64,000 nucleotides of DNA from Companilactobacillus kimchii DSM 13961 = JCM 10707 (GCF_001435445.1 NZ_AZDH01000020.1:1-64000); one strand, 5' to 3'; positions 18,892 to 26,025 are shown, counted from the stretch's first letter. Notes: generated by a model from the letters alone, not told the origin. A program made the numbers and translations.

Positions 18892-18918
18892 ATATATGAG
18901 CATTCATTCATATATGAA
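18892..18918. promoter_or_regulatory. SmtB/ArsR-type operator between ATPase and repressor genes
   Basis: ATATATGA-N8-TCATATAT (18892-18915) has the TGA-N8-TCA layout of SmtB/CzrA operators, and an overlapping palindrome TTCATATATGAA (18907-18918) follows. A TATAAT (18921-18926) directly to the right is the likely -10 of the repressor gene. Confidence 0.7.
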
Positions 18919-18973
18919 TTATAATATAATGAAGTATCAGTTTGCAACCTAATTTTGATAAGAGGAACAAAAA

Positions 18974-19333
18974 ATGTCAGAACAAAATTTTGAGATGGAA
19001 CATCAACAAGCTCTCCATAATTTAAAACAAGGTTTACCCGATGATACCGATTTGGAAGCCATGGTCAACATCTTCAAAGCTTTCGGTGATATGACCAGAG
19101 TTAAGATCATCTTAGCTTTGTCTGAAACACCTTTAAGTGTCGGTGAGATTGCTGATACCTTGGACATGAGCCAGTCCTCCATCTCCCACCAACTCAGCAT
19201 TTTAAAACAACTAAACTTGGTCTCCAACGCCAGACGTGGTAGAAATATTCATTACCGTTTGAGTGATCAACATATTATTACCATCTTCAATCAAACTAAG
19301 GAACATATTATTGAGGATGACAATGACTTTTAA
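18974..19333 (+). CDS. Metal-sensing ArsR/SmtB-family repressor (CzrA-like)
   Basis: The 119-residue winged-helix protein has the recognition segment VGEIADTLDMSQSSISHQLS and the C-terminal helix SDQHIITIFNQTKEHIIE. That helix gives D-x-H-x10-H-x2-E, nearly the alpha5 zinc/cobalt site (D, H, H, H/E) of CzrA and SmtB, so it should release DNA on binding Zn or Co. No ANVCVC-type alpha3N cysteine motif (as in CadC) is present, which argues against a Cd/Pb sensor. It diverges from the P-type ATPase it probably represses. Confidence 0.88.
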   Translation: MSEQNFEMEHQQALHNLKQGLPDDTDLEAMVNIFKAFGDMTRVKIILALSETPLSVGEIADTLDMSQSSISHQLSILKQLNLVSNARRGRNIHYRLSDQHIITIFNQTKEHIIEDDNDF

Positions 19334-19336
19334 CGC

Positions 19337-19384
19337 AAAAAAATTCCACTGAAATAACTTGATTAGTTATTTAGTGGAATTTTC
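19337..19384 (+). terminator. Terminator of the metal repressor gene
   Basis: AAATTCCACTGAAATAAC pairs with GTTATTTAGTGGAATTT apart from one bulged base, and TTTT follows. The plus-strand T run is short. Confidence 0.7.
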
Positions 19385-19420
19385 GATTTTCTACGATAAT
19401 GACTGTTGAGAATAGAACTA

Positions 19421-19656
19421 CTATGACTCATTTCCCAAAAGATACTTACCTATTTCTTCTTTTTGAAAAGAATTACGATATTTTTTTATCACCTTTTTAT
19501 CTTTAAATGGGTTCAAATGTTTTGGAATATAAATGATTTCACCGTTATTTCCCTAGTGAAATCATAAATGTCTGCTTGAGGTTTTATATAAGAAGGGACA
19601 GTTAAAACGGTTGAATGCCCAGACTTTCTTATTTTTACAGTTCTATCATTAGACAT
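19421..19656 (-). pseudogene. Frameshifted PemI/MazE-type antitoxin gene
   Basis: From an ATG at 19656 (GAGAGGAAAG upstream) the frame encodes SNDRTVKIRKSGHSTVLTVP and then IKPQADIYDF, a typical MazE/PemI-type AbrB-fold antitoxin start. It then goes out of frame near 19553. The next frame continues the family sequence (GNNGEIIYIPKHLNPFKDKK ... YLLGNES) to a TAG at 19421. One missing base around ACTAGGG explains this. No toxin gene is next to it; the downstream place is taken by the repressor's terminator. The gene is too short and broken to appear as one open frame. Confidence 0.72.
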
Positions 19657-19878
19657 AATTGTTACTTTCCTCTCTCAAAAATATTATATCTTACACTATC
19701 ATTAGTATTATAGATAATATAAAGTCATGACTTGAAGAAATCTTGTTTGAACAATCGTTCTCATTATTCTATTCCAAACACATTTTCTGGATAAAAGTGT
19801 TCTAAAATGATGGTATGTCATTGAAAAATAGCTATATAATTAAAAATAGTGTTTTTAATAGCAAAAAGGAATATTAAA

Positions 19879-21084
19879 ATGACAAATAGACTAAGGTTAC
19901 TAGATATCAGAATACGAAATTATCCTTTATTTGAAGAAAAAATTGATTTTTCCCTATTAACTTCAAGCTGTGTCGCTCGGGACAAGGCTGATTCTCTTAA
20001 TCATTTATACGGTAATAATTACACAAACAATTTAACAACAATTGTAGGAAAAAATGCTACAGGTAAAACAACGATTATGAAATTAGAAATGGGAATTTTA
20101 TATTTATTGTTTGGTAACAAATCAATTAGTGAAACAGGTCTAAATGAGGTATTATTCGACAATTCCACGGTAGATTTTGATATTTTCCTATACGGAACTG
20201 ACAGCATACTAATTAAAGATGAACTGAGCATTTCACAGGTTATTAACAACGAACAACCAGAATTTGTAATAAGCAAAGAAAAGATTTACACGAAAAAAGC
20301 ATTACTATCTGAGAGTAAAAAGAATTTGTTGAATTTCAAAAAATCAAAACTTGTGCTAGATAGAAATAACTTAAAACCTGAGGTCTCGTCCATTTTATCA
20401 CCTGATGACTCTCTGTTTAAGTCATTGATCAGCAGTCATAAATATCAAGCACCAAGAATAACAGATAATACTATTTTCACCAATCCTAATAGATCTGTAT
20501 CTAATTTGGGAAATGTACCCACAGAAATTCTGAATTATTTGGATTCTTCAATTGAATATTTAAAGAAAGAAACCATAGAAGGTTCTGGTACTAATCAAGT
20601 ATTCTTTAGATTAAAATTCAAAGGTCAAAGAGAAATTTCTGATGGAAGTTTCTCAGTAATTAATTCTTATTTGTCATCTGGGACGACAAAAGGTATTTCA
20701 TTATATACACAGATTTTATCAACTCTAAAAGATGGTGGAATAATATTTGTCGATGAAATTGAAAATCATTTTAATCATGCTATAACCAGAACCTTCTTAA
20801 ATTACTTTAAAGATCCATTTATTAATATAAATAATGCAAAATTAATATTCACTACACATTATCCTGAATTCTTAGATGACCTTGATAGAAACGACCAAAT
20901 TTATATTGCGAGGAGATTCGATAAAATATCGTTAACTCGTTATTCAAGTGCTAAAGTTAGAAGTGATATTTTAAAGTCAGACGTCTTTATGTCAAGTACA
21001 ATTTCGGGAACCGCTCCTGAGTATGATGCTTATATGGATCTAAAGAAAGCAACCATTAAAAGTATTAAGGAATTTAAAAGATAA
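19879..21084 (+). CDS. AAA-family ATP-binding protein (ABC/OLD-like ATPase)
   Basis: The start is the ATG at 19879 (AAAAGGA upstream) rather than an in-frame GTG at 19849. The 401-residue protein has a P-loop GKNATGKT (residues 57-64), an ABC-like signature region YLSSGTTKG (about 264-272) and Walker B IIFVDEIE (about 288-295), then LIFTTHYPEFLDDL. This is the AAA_15/AAA_21 class of ABC-type ATPases seen in OLD/Gabija/Abi-type defence proteins. No nuclease domain or partner gene is evident, so its function is open. It lies at the left end of a toxin-antitoxin-rich island; defence is inference from the neighbourhood. Confidence 0.75.
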   Translation: MTNRLRLLDIRIRNYPLFEEKIDFSLLTSSCVARDKADSLNHLYGNNYTNNLTTIVGKNATGKTTIMKLEMGILYLLFGNKSISETGLNEVLFDNSTVDFDIFLYGTDSILIKDELSISQVINNEQPEFVISKEKIYTKKALLSESKKNLLNFKKSKLVLDRNNLKPEVSSILSPDDSLFKSLISSHKYQAPRITDNTIFTNPNRSVSNLGNVPTEILNYLDSSIEYLKKETIEGSGTNQVFFRLKFKGQREISDGSFSVINSYLSSGTTKGISLYTQILSTLKDGGIIFVDEIENHFNHAITRTFLNYFKDPFININNAKLIFTTHYPEFLDDLDRNDQIYIARRFDKISLTRYSSAKVRSDILKSDVFMSSTISGTAPEYDAYMDLKKATIKSIKEFKR

Positions 21085-21088
21085 ATAA

Positions 21089-21123
21089 CTACCTATCTCA
21101 TGGATTCAACCTAAGATAGGTAG
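21089..21123 (+). terminator. Stem-loop after the ATPase gene
   Basis: A 10-bp stem CTACCTATCT / AGATAGGTAG with a 15-base loop lies five bases after the stop. The T run is weak (CTATTTATAAT), so termination may be partial. Confidence 0.55.
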
Positions 21124-21227
21124 CTATTTATAATAAATATATTACGATAAAGCTTGACATGCTAGGGTTATTGTAAGATATTCAACTTTTAGTATTTCAG
21201 GACAAATATTTTCTCCAAGGCCAAAGG

Positions 21228-21276
21228 AATAGGAGTCAGAATTGTAAAAATTACAATCTTGGCTCCTATTTTACCT
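21228..21276. terminator. Long hairpin between convergent genes
   Basis: AATAGGAGTCAGAATTGTAA and TTACAATCTTGGCTCCTATT form a 20-bp stem with few mismatches and a 3-base loop. It can end the ATPase transcript (TATTTTACC follows) and may also serve the convergent TAC-like operon. Confidence 0.65.
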
Positions 21277-21303
21277 TATTTATTCTTTTATGAATAAATT
21301 GAG

Positions 21304-21795
21304 TTAATTTTTATTTTCTGATTTTTTTTCATATTTTCTTTTGAAAACATTATATATGTCCAATTGATTAGGATAATCCAATGTATCTGCAGTAATTTCA
21401 CTTATTGTTTTACTTATAGAATTCATAATTGGTTTTACCAAGGTAAATAAATTTTCATTCACAAATACATTAAAATCATCAATATTCTTAATATCTTCCT
21501 CTGATTCCATCAATGATTCAAATTTTCCCAGTATCGAATAATAATTCGGATCAGACCTATAATTTCTCTTATACGAATACACGAAGGCCACATTAATAAA
21601 TAAGTGTTTACCATCATTATTCCCGAGAACACCTAAATTAAATTGAGCACTGTTATCTGATTCTTTTTCTTCTACTTTGACTTTTGATAATACTTCATCA
21701 TTCAACATCTTTTTTATATCATCGACATATTTCTTTGGCCCATTAAACAGATAATCCTGTTTTACACTAATTAATTCTATGTACTTTTCCTTCAT
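21304..21795 (-). CDS. SecB-like chaperone of a TAC module (putative)
   Basis: The 163-residue protein is the third gene of the operon, two bases after the antitoxin stop. The C-terminal half has the SecB-like layout: a strand LFINVAFVYSYK, an aromatic/acidic segment (YYSILGKFESLMES), an acidic linker, and then VNENLFTLVKPIMNSISKTI and YPNQLDIYNVF. This corresponds to the SecB 'N-LFPYAR-E..S-.....-PQL...NF' pattern and to chaperones such as Rv1957. In TAC systems such a chaperone folds and protects the antitoxin. Firmicutes normally have no housekeeping SecB, so a dedicated role fits. Similarity is by eye and weak; the assignment rests partly on gene order. Confidence 0.6.
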   Translation of the reverse strand: MKEKYIELISVKQDYLFNGPKKYVDDIKKMLNDEVLSKVKVEEKESDNSAQFNLGVLGNNDGKHLFINVAFVYSYKRNYRSDPNYYSILGKFESLMESEEDIKNIDDFNVFVNENLFTLVKPIMNSISKTISEITADTLDYPNQLDIYNVFKRKYEKKSENKN

Positions 21796-21797
21796 AT

Positions 21798-22319
21798 TTA
21801 TACTGATGCCTCCATAAAAGAATTTTCTTTTATTAAAAAATCATCTGATTTTCTTTTTATAATATGTACTAAAGTTTCTTGTCTTCTTTTATCTTCATTA
21901 CTATATAAGGTTATATTTCTAAATTTCCACATATCTAATTTTTTCGAAGTTAAATCCTCAGGATTTGTTGAAGTAGTTAAAATACCAAAGTTTATATTTA
22001 ATTTCTCTGTTGAGGTATCAAAAGACATATTTAATATCTCTAATGAATTATCAGATGGGGCATCTCTCAATTCATTCAAATATTCTTTTAAAGTATCTAT
22101 ATTTAACTTGCCTGATCCGCTTTCAATTTTAATATAATCTTTAACGTTCATATTTAGACGATTTGCTACATCTTCTTGTTCCAATCCTTTTTGTATTCTA
22201 AAAGATAAGAATTCATCTCCTAAATAATTTTCTTCAGAATTATTAATTTCTTCAAAATTTTTATAATTTGAATCTTCCCTATATCTTTTTAGAAACTCTT
22301 CATTAAAATTGAATTTCAA
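21798..22319 (-). CDS. HTH (XRE) antitoxin, HigA-like, with C-terminal extension
   Basis: The TTG start (22319) follows GGGGAG and overlaps the end of the toxin-like gene by 17 bases, so the two are translationally coupled. Residues 37-85 form an XRE helix-turn-helix (FRIQKGLEQEDVANRLNMNV, then YIKIESGSGKLNIDTLKEYL). The remaining 90 residues have no recognised domain. In TAC systems HigA-type antitoxins carry such a C-terminal tail (the chaperone-addiction region), which makes them depend on the SecB-like chaperone encoded next. The HTH is clear; the tail's role is inference. Confidence 0.7.
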   Translation of the reverse strand: MKFNFNEEFLKRYREDSNYKNFEEINNSEENYLGDEFLSFRIQKGLEQEDVANRLNMNVKDYIKIESGSGKLNIDTLKEYLNELRDAPSDNSLEILNMSFDTSTEKLNINFGILTTSTNPEDLTSKKLDMWKFRNITLYSNEDKRRQETLVHIIKRKSDDFLIKENSFMEASV

Positions 22320-22842
22320 CTATCTCATCTCCCCTACCTAAATATTTTATTCTATTCTGTTTTTTATCACTAATTGCTTTAATTAGCATCTCACTTTCCG
22401 AAGCCAAATCGTTTATTTTTTCCATAATACCATCTATCCCTTTTGTCTGAGGCCTTTTAGTAACGCCAAAAGTCATTACTGTTTGTTCATCGTATATAGT
22501 AAACAATATTCTGGGATAAATATTAGCCCCATCTAATCTTATTTCATAAATACTTTTATGTCCTGAGAGCCGTTTGACAATAATTAAATCCATATATTCA
22601 TTATTTAATTTATTAAACAGTCTAGTTGACCATTTATTTTTTATCAATTTATTTTGACTTTTACTATACAATTCATTATTTTGATTCAAATTAAGATTAG
22701 AAATAATAACCTGTGCCTTATGTAACATTTCTCTGTAGTATATATCAATATCAAATAAACGAAATATATACCTTAATGCCATATCATTTTCGAATTCGTT
22801 AGAAAAACATTTTATAATAAATTTACTACTTCTTTTTACCAT
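22303..22842 (-). CDS. RelE/HigB-like toxin of a TAC module (putative)
   Basis: The ATG at 22842 (AGGGTG upstream) opens a three-gene operon. The 179-residue product has a helical N-terminal half. The C-terminal half reads LFNKLNNEYMDLIIVKRLSG, YEIRLDGANIYPRILFTIYD, and FGVTKRPQTK, which is the RelE/ParE-superfamily (HigB, Gp49-like) pattern of strand, basic strand and KK/KR turn. HigB toxins cleave ribosome-bound mRNA. Toxin first, HTH antitoxin second is the higBA order. The N-terminal extension of about 75 residues is longer than in usual HigB. Confidence 0.65.
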   Translation of the reverse strand: MVKRSSKFIIKCFSNEFENDMALRYIFRLFDIDIYYREMLHKAQVIISNLNLNQNNELYSKSQNKLIKNKWSTRLFNKLNNEYMDLIIVKRLSGHKSIYEIRLDGANIYPRILFTIYDEQTVMTFGVTKRPQTKGIDGIMEKINDLASESEMLIKAISDKKQNRIKYLGRGDEIVEIQF

Positions 22843-22936
22843 CACTACACCCTAATCATACTATATTAAGTGATTCATCAGATACTTCTTTATCTTAATA
22901 GATAAGCATTACAAATTAAAATTACGTAAATACTCT

Positions 22937-22993
22937 AAAAAAGAGTTCATGAATTTATTAGCTATTAAATCTAATATATCCATAAACTCTTTT
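22937..22993 (-). terminator. Long terminator hairpin
   Basis: Imperfect 23-bp stem (AAAAGAGTTTATGGATATAT side and ATTCATGAACTCTTTT side on the minus strand) followed by TTTTTTAGAG. It ends the decayed SPFH gene. Confidence 0.75.
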
Positions 22994-23353
22994 ATTCACC
23001 ATAACCTGATGATGCATAACCATTATTTACATCACTGCTAGAACTGTCAGTAGATGCTGATGAACTGCCTCCATATGAGGATTCACCACTGTTACTTGAA
23101 GAACTGCCGCTACCAGCTGTTGAACTGGAGTTTCCGGTATTAGATGACGAACCGCTGTCTGTACTTCAGCGTTATCTTTAGTAATAACGGAATATCCCTT
23201 TAAGGACAACGGTATCATTGCAAGGTCCACTATTCTAACTTTTTGAAAAATGGGAATGTAAAAACTCAAACCAGCGTTAACTTCACGCTTGTATCTCCCC
23301 AAAGTTTCAACCAATCCTACATGATTTTGACGCACTACCTTAAATCCAAACAT
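22992..23353 (-). pseudogene. Internally deleted SPFH (stomatin/band 7-like) gene
   Basis: Residues 1-62 from the ATG at 23353 match the start of SPFH/band-7 proteins (VGLVETLGRYKREVNAGLSF, then YIPIFQKVRIVDLAM and VITKDNAEVQTAV). The frame then runs into unrelated sequence. A second frame from about 23165 to a TAA at 22992 encodes a Ser/Gly/Asn-rich tail (GSSSNTGNSSS ... NGYASSGYGE) like a surface or phage-shock-type low-complexity end. The simplest reading is one gene, of which most of the middle has been deleted with loss of frame. The open frame itself closes at 23027. Confidence 0.6.
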
Positions 23354-23371
23354 TATTCCCCGCCTACTTTT

Positions 23372-23695
23372 CTATTTTAATTCCTGTATTGTCAGGATAT
23401 TACCATTTGCTTTAATAACCTGATAATTACGTTGGGTGTTAACTGAATCGTTTGCCAGTAAATCATAGCGATAGTAGATACCTTTAACCTCGACCAAGTC
23501 GTTTGCCATGTTGATCTTATCCCCTCTGACGATAGACCCTACAATTTGGCGCTGTTCGAGGTTATTTGTAGGTACAGCTTCACTCAATTTGGTGACAATA
23601 TAATTATTAACACTACGATTCTCACGACCTGCATCTTCCGCTATTCGGTCATACAAATCTTTATCTAGTCTTAATGCAATCATCTTATCTGCCAT
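23372..23695 (-). CDS. Ribbon-helix-helix (Arc/CopG-like) DNA-binding protein
   Basis: The first 42 residues (MIALRLDKDLYDRIAEDAGR, then ENRSVNNYIVTKLSEAV) are a clear ribbon-helix-helix domain. The other 65 residues (ending NYQVIKANGNILTIQELK) are beta-rich and unknown to me. The 107-residue protein is the first gene of a unit with the decayed SPFH gene, 18 bases downstream. A 28-bp near-perfect palindrome lies 20 bases upstream and is probably its own operator. AAAGGTG is about 14 bases from the ATG and a TATAAT is only five bases from it, so translation may begin on a very short leader. Confidence 0.75.
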   Translation of the reverse strand: MADKMIALRLDKDLYDRIAEDAGRENRSVNNYIVTKLSEAVPTNNLEQRQIVGSIVRGDKINMANDLVEVKGIYYRYDLLANDSVNTQRNYQVIKANGNILTIQELK

Positions 23696-23714
23696 ATCTG
23701 TATTATAGCACCTT

Positions 23715-23742
23715 TATATCAGAGTGATATCACTTTGATATA
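23715..23742. promoter_or_regulatory. 28-bp palindromic operator of the RHH gene
   Basis: TATATCAGAGTGATATCACT followed by TTGATATA is a palindrome with one mismatched pair. It holds an inner perfect GTGATATCAC and outer TATATCA/TGATATA arms. Ribbon-helix-helix repressors bind such repeats in pairs; it overlaps the promoter area. Confidence 0.65.
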
Positions 23743-23755
23743 AAATTTAGGTGAA

Positions 23756-23781
23756 ATAAAAAAAGCCTACTAATGTAAGCT
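23756..23781 (-). terminator. Terminator of the glycosyltransferase gene
   Basis: On the minus strand GCTTAC-ATTA-GTAGGC followed by seven T. The stem includes the stop codon of the gene. Confidence 0.75.
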
Positions 23782-24591
23782 TTTGGCAACATGTGCATAA
23801 TGTTTGTACAATCCGGAGAAGCGTTCTTTGTAGTCGGACTTCCAAGGCTTATCTCGTCCACAAAAATGCAGGATTGAGGTATGTTCAATTACCCAATCAA
23901 TATCCCAGACGCCATTACTCTTGGTGTAATAGAGTGGATTCATTCGAGCATCGTAATTGTAGAGTTCATCGGGAATCTTTTTGATATGCTGTCCATAGAG
24001 TCCATTCAAGATATCTTGGTCTGGTAAGAACAGTGCTAGATTCTTAATCCTGATGTAACCATAAATATCTTCGGCTTTGACGTGTTCTCGTTCTTCAGGC
24101 AGGTTCATCAAAATAACTCCAGAATTGTAGTAGCCATCGGTATCAAAGTTACCTAAACGGATCTTATTTAATGAATCGGTTACATCTAGTGCGATGTGGC
24201 TAGCAGCTGCGTACCAGTAACCATCGAAGTCCATGTTATATAACTTTTTCAAATCATTGATCACTAAGACGTCGGTATCGAGGTAGAGTACTCGCTTCAG
24301 ATTCTTGGGTAGATATTCGTAGGCCAGCAAGCGATAATAAATGGTCTTCGGATAGCGGTCAGTCACTGGTGCCTTATCGAAATGTGTATTGGAAACGATA
24401 ATTGGATGATAGGTCATTTTGAGTCTCTTGCAGACTTGGATAATCCTTTGAGTATGAGTTAACTTCTTATCTTGAATCACGTATACGGAAAAACTGGTTG
24501 CGGAGGTATTACGTTTGATTGAGTATAAGACTGTTAGTAGTTGATCGACGACACGATCATCAATCGCAAATAATAGATTCATTGGTTCCAC
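23770..24591 (-). CDS. Glycosyltransferase family 8
   Basis: The 273-residue protein has the GT8 pattern: NLLFAIDDRVVDQLLTVLYS, the metal-binding DxD in RVLYLDTDVLVIND, GYYNSGVILMNL, LPDQDILNGLY and a C-terminal LHFCGRDKPW. These retaining enzymes move glucose or galactose from UDP-sugars, often onto teichoic acids, polysaccharides or surface proteins. It is a single gene with its own terminator. The acceptor cannot be told from the sequence. Confidence 0.88.
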   Translation of the reverse strand: MEPMNLLFAIDDRVVDQLLTVLYSIKRNTSATSFSVYVIQDKKLTHTQRIIQVCKRLKMTYHPIIVSNTHFDKAPVTDRYPKTIYYRLLAYEYLPKNLKRVLYLDTDVLVINDLKKLYNMDFDGYWYAAASHIALDVTDSLNKIRLGNFDTDGYYNSGVILMNLPEEREHVKAEDIYGYIRIKNLALFLPDQDILNGLYGQHIKKIPDELYNYDARMNPLYYTKSNGVWDIDWVIEHTSILHFCGRDKPWKSDYKERFSGLYKHYAHVAKSLH

Positions 24592-24694
24592 GCTCCTCTG
24601 AATTGATTAACTACCTTCATTATAGCCGTTTGTTGCTTGAATCTACTATCTTTCATCGCTTATAATGAGAACATTCTATTCTAGGAGTTTAATT

Positions 24695-25105
24695 ATGATT
24701 AAACCAATAAACCACGACCAAGCACTGCTCAGCCAAAAATCCGAATTAGCTACTAAAAATGATTCTCAAGTCGTTCAAGATTTGCTCGACACTCTACAAT
24801 CCCATTCCGAAAACTGTGTCGGTATGGCAGCCAACATGATTGGCGTCAACAAGCGTATCATTGCCTTTTCCATGGGAATAATGAACGTTCCTATGATAAA
24901 TCCTTCTATTATAAGTATGCAGAATCCCTATCACACTTCTGAAGGTTGTCTTTCTCTTGACGGCGAACGTCCTACTAAGCGTTTTAAAAATATTACAGTT
25001 AAGTATTTAGATGTTAATTTCAAAGAACATACACAAGAGTTCTCTGACTTCATTGCTCAAATTATTCAACATGAAGTTGATCATTGTGATGGTATTTTGA
25101 TTTAA
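24695..25105 (+). CDS. Peptide deformylase-like protein (short form)
   Basis: The start is the ATG at 24695 (AGGAG seven bases upstream), giving 136 residues. Three deformylase motifs are present in order: GMAANMIG (for GxGLAAxQIG), EGCLSL and QHEVDHCDG. The metal ligands Cys, His, His and the catalytic Glu are all kept. It is shorter than the housekeeping type 2 enzyme of lactobacilli (about 185 residues) and resembles the short second deformylase homologue of this group. Removal of formyl groups from nascent peptides is likely, but the main enzyme is probably elsewhere. Confidence 0.85.
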   Translation: MIKPINHDQALLSQKSELATKNDSQVVQDLLDTLQSHSENCVGMAANMIGVNKRIIAFSMGIMNVPMINPSIISMQNPYHTSEGCLSLDGERPTKRFKNITVKYLDVNFKEHTQEFSDFIAQIIQHEVDHCDGILI

Positions 25106-25124
25106 AGACAATGTCTCTTGTCAC

Positions 25125-25772
25125 TCACAATAGAGGCTCCAATCTATTAACGACTTTATTAAGGCTTCTCATTTCTTTAGCAATTCTAAGCAACTTATTC
25201 GTATCTTTATTAACGATTTTTAAATATCGCTTATAAGCTGTGTTAACAAGATTAGTATCTAGGACATAAGGTTCTCTCAAAATCTCAACCAACGTTTTTT
25301 CCATACTAAAAAGACTTATTCTATATTCTGTTCCCTCAACCTTCAGCTCAGATATTTGATCCTTAAGGTATTGCTTGTTTACTTGTCTGGGACTAACATT
25401 ACTTGACCATTCAGTATAGGTTCTAGGTAACTTGTATCCCATTTTGAACGTCATATAGACCGTATATGGAAATTCATCACTCAATCCCCACAAATACAAC
25501 GCCGTAGGTCCCGAATATACTCCTTGACCAAGAGTAAGTTGTCTCAATAGGAAATCATTTGGTATCCAATCAGAATTTATTATAACTTTACCAGATGCAT
25601 ACTCTAAAGAGCCTGAATCAATCAGTGATTGAACATACAATTTCTGATACTCATTTATATCACCCTTAAGCAGAATATTGTCCTTTTCCAATTTATTATT
25701 TATCTCTTGTAACGAGTTCAATTGCTTATTTTTAAAGTCTGAAAAAGCCTTATCAATTTTTATACCAGTCAT
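25125..25772 (-). CDS. Orphan AbiEi-family antitoxin
   Basis: The 215-residue protein has the AbiEi core GVYSGPTALYLWGLSDEFPY with VYMTFKMGYKLP, and the C-terminal block ISLFSMEKTLVEILREPYVL with NTAYKRYLK. AbiEi is the antitoxin and autorepressor of type IV AbiE systems whose toxin AbiEii is a nucleotidyltransferase. Here no abiEii follows; the downstream gene is the convergent deformylase homologue. The AbiEi N-terminal winged helix is likely in residues 1-75. The promoter carries three 39-bp repeats. It may guard against AbiE from other elements or regulate something else. Confidence 0.78.
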   Translation of the reverse strand: MTGIKIDKAFSDFKNKQLNSLQEINNKLEKDNILLKGDINEYQKLYVQSLIDSGSLEYASGKVIINSDWIPNDFLLRQLTLGQGVYSGPTALYLWGLSDEFPYTVYMTFKMGYKLPRTYTEWSSNVSPRQVNKQYLKDQISELKVEGTEYRISLFSMEKTLVEILREPYVLDTNLVNTAYKRYLKIVNKDTNKLLRIAKEMRSLNKVVNRLEPLL

Positions 25773-25790
25773 AACTTGTCTCCTTCACAA

Positions 25791-25921
25791 TATCAAGCAC
25801 ATTAATTTCTGTCATTGATATTTTAAAACTATCAAGTAAGAATAATTTTATCATTGATATTTTAAGATTATCAAGTATATTAATTTGTATCATTGATATT
25901 GTAGAAATGTCTGGTATATTC
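25791..25921 (-). repeat. Three and a third 39-bp tandem repeats upstream of abiEi
   Basis: TATCAA starts recur at 25791, 25830 and 25869, exactly 39 bases apart, with a degenerate fourth start at 25908. Each unit holds TATCAAG...TCATTGATA, so neighbouring units create TTGATA-N9-TATCAA inverted repeats. The array fills the promoter of the orphan antitoxin gene and looks like an operator array. Confidence 0.8.
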
Positions 25922-25945
25922 TAAATTACGTTTAATATGGACAAC

Positions 25946-25990
25946 AAAAAACTAGAAAATTTCCTTTATTGGAATTTTTCTAGTTTTTTT
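25946..25990. terminator. Terminator hairpin, bidirectional
   Basis: AAAAACTAGAAAATTTCC pairs with GGAATTTTTCTAGTTTTT with one mismatch; T runs occur on both strands. It closes the accessory island next to the mntH unit. Confidence 0.75.
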
Positions 25991-26025
25991 GGTTTTGTTT
26001 TAGAAATAATTTTGACTTTTCCTCT

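Noticed and set aside
19879-21084. AAA ATPase and AbiEi as one AbiE system
   Set aside because: AbiEii is a nucleotidyltransferase, not an ABC-type ATPase, and the genes lie 4 kb apart in different units.
25791-25921. Regular repeats suggesting a CRISPR array
   Set aside because: The 39-bp period has no unique spacers, only three copies, no cas genes nearby, and lies in the promoter of abiEi; an operator array explains it better.
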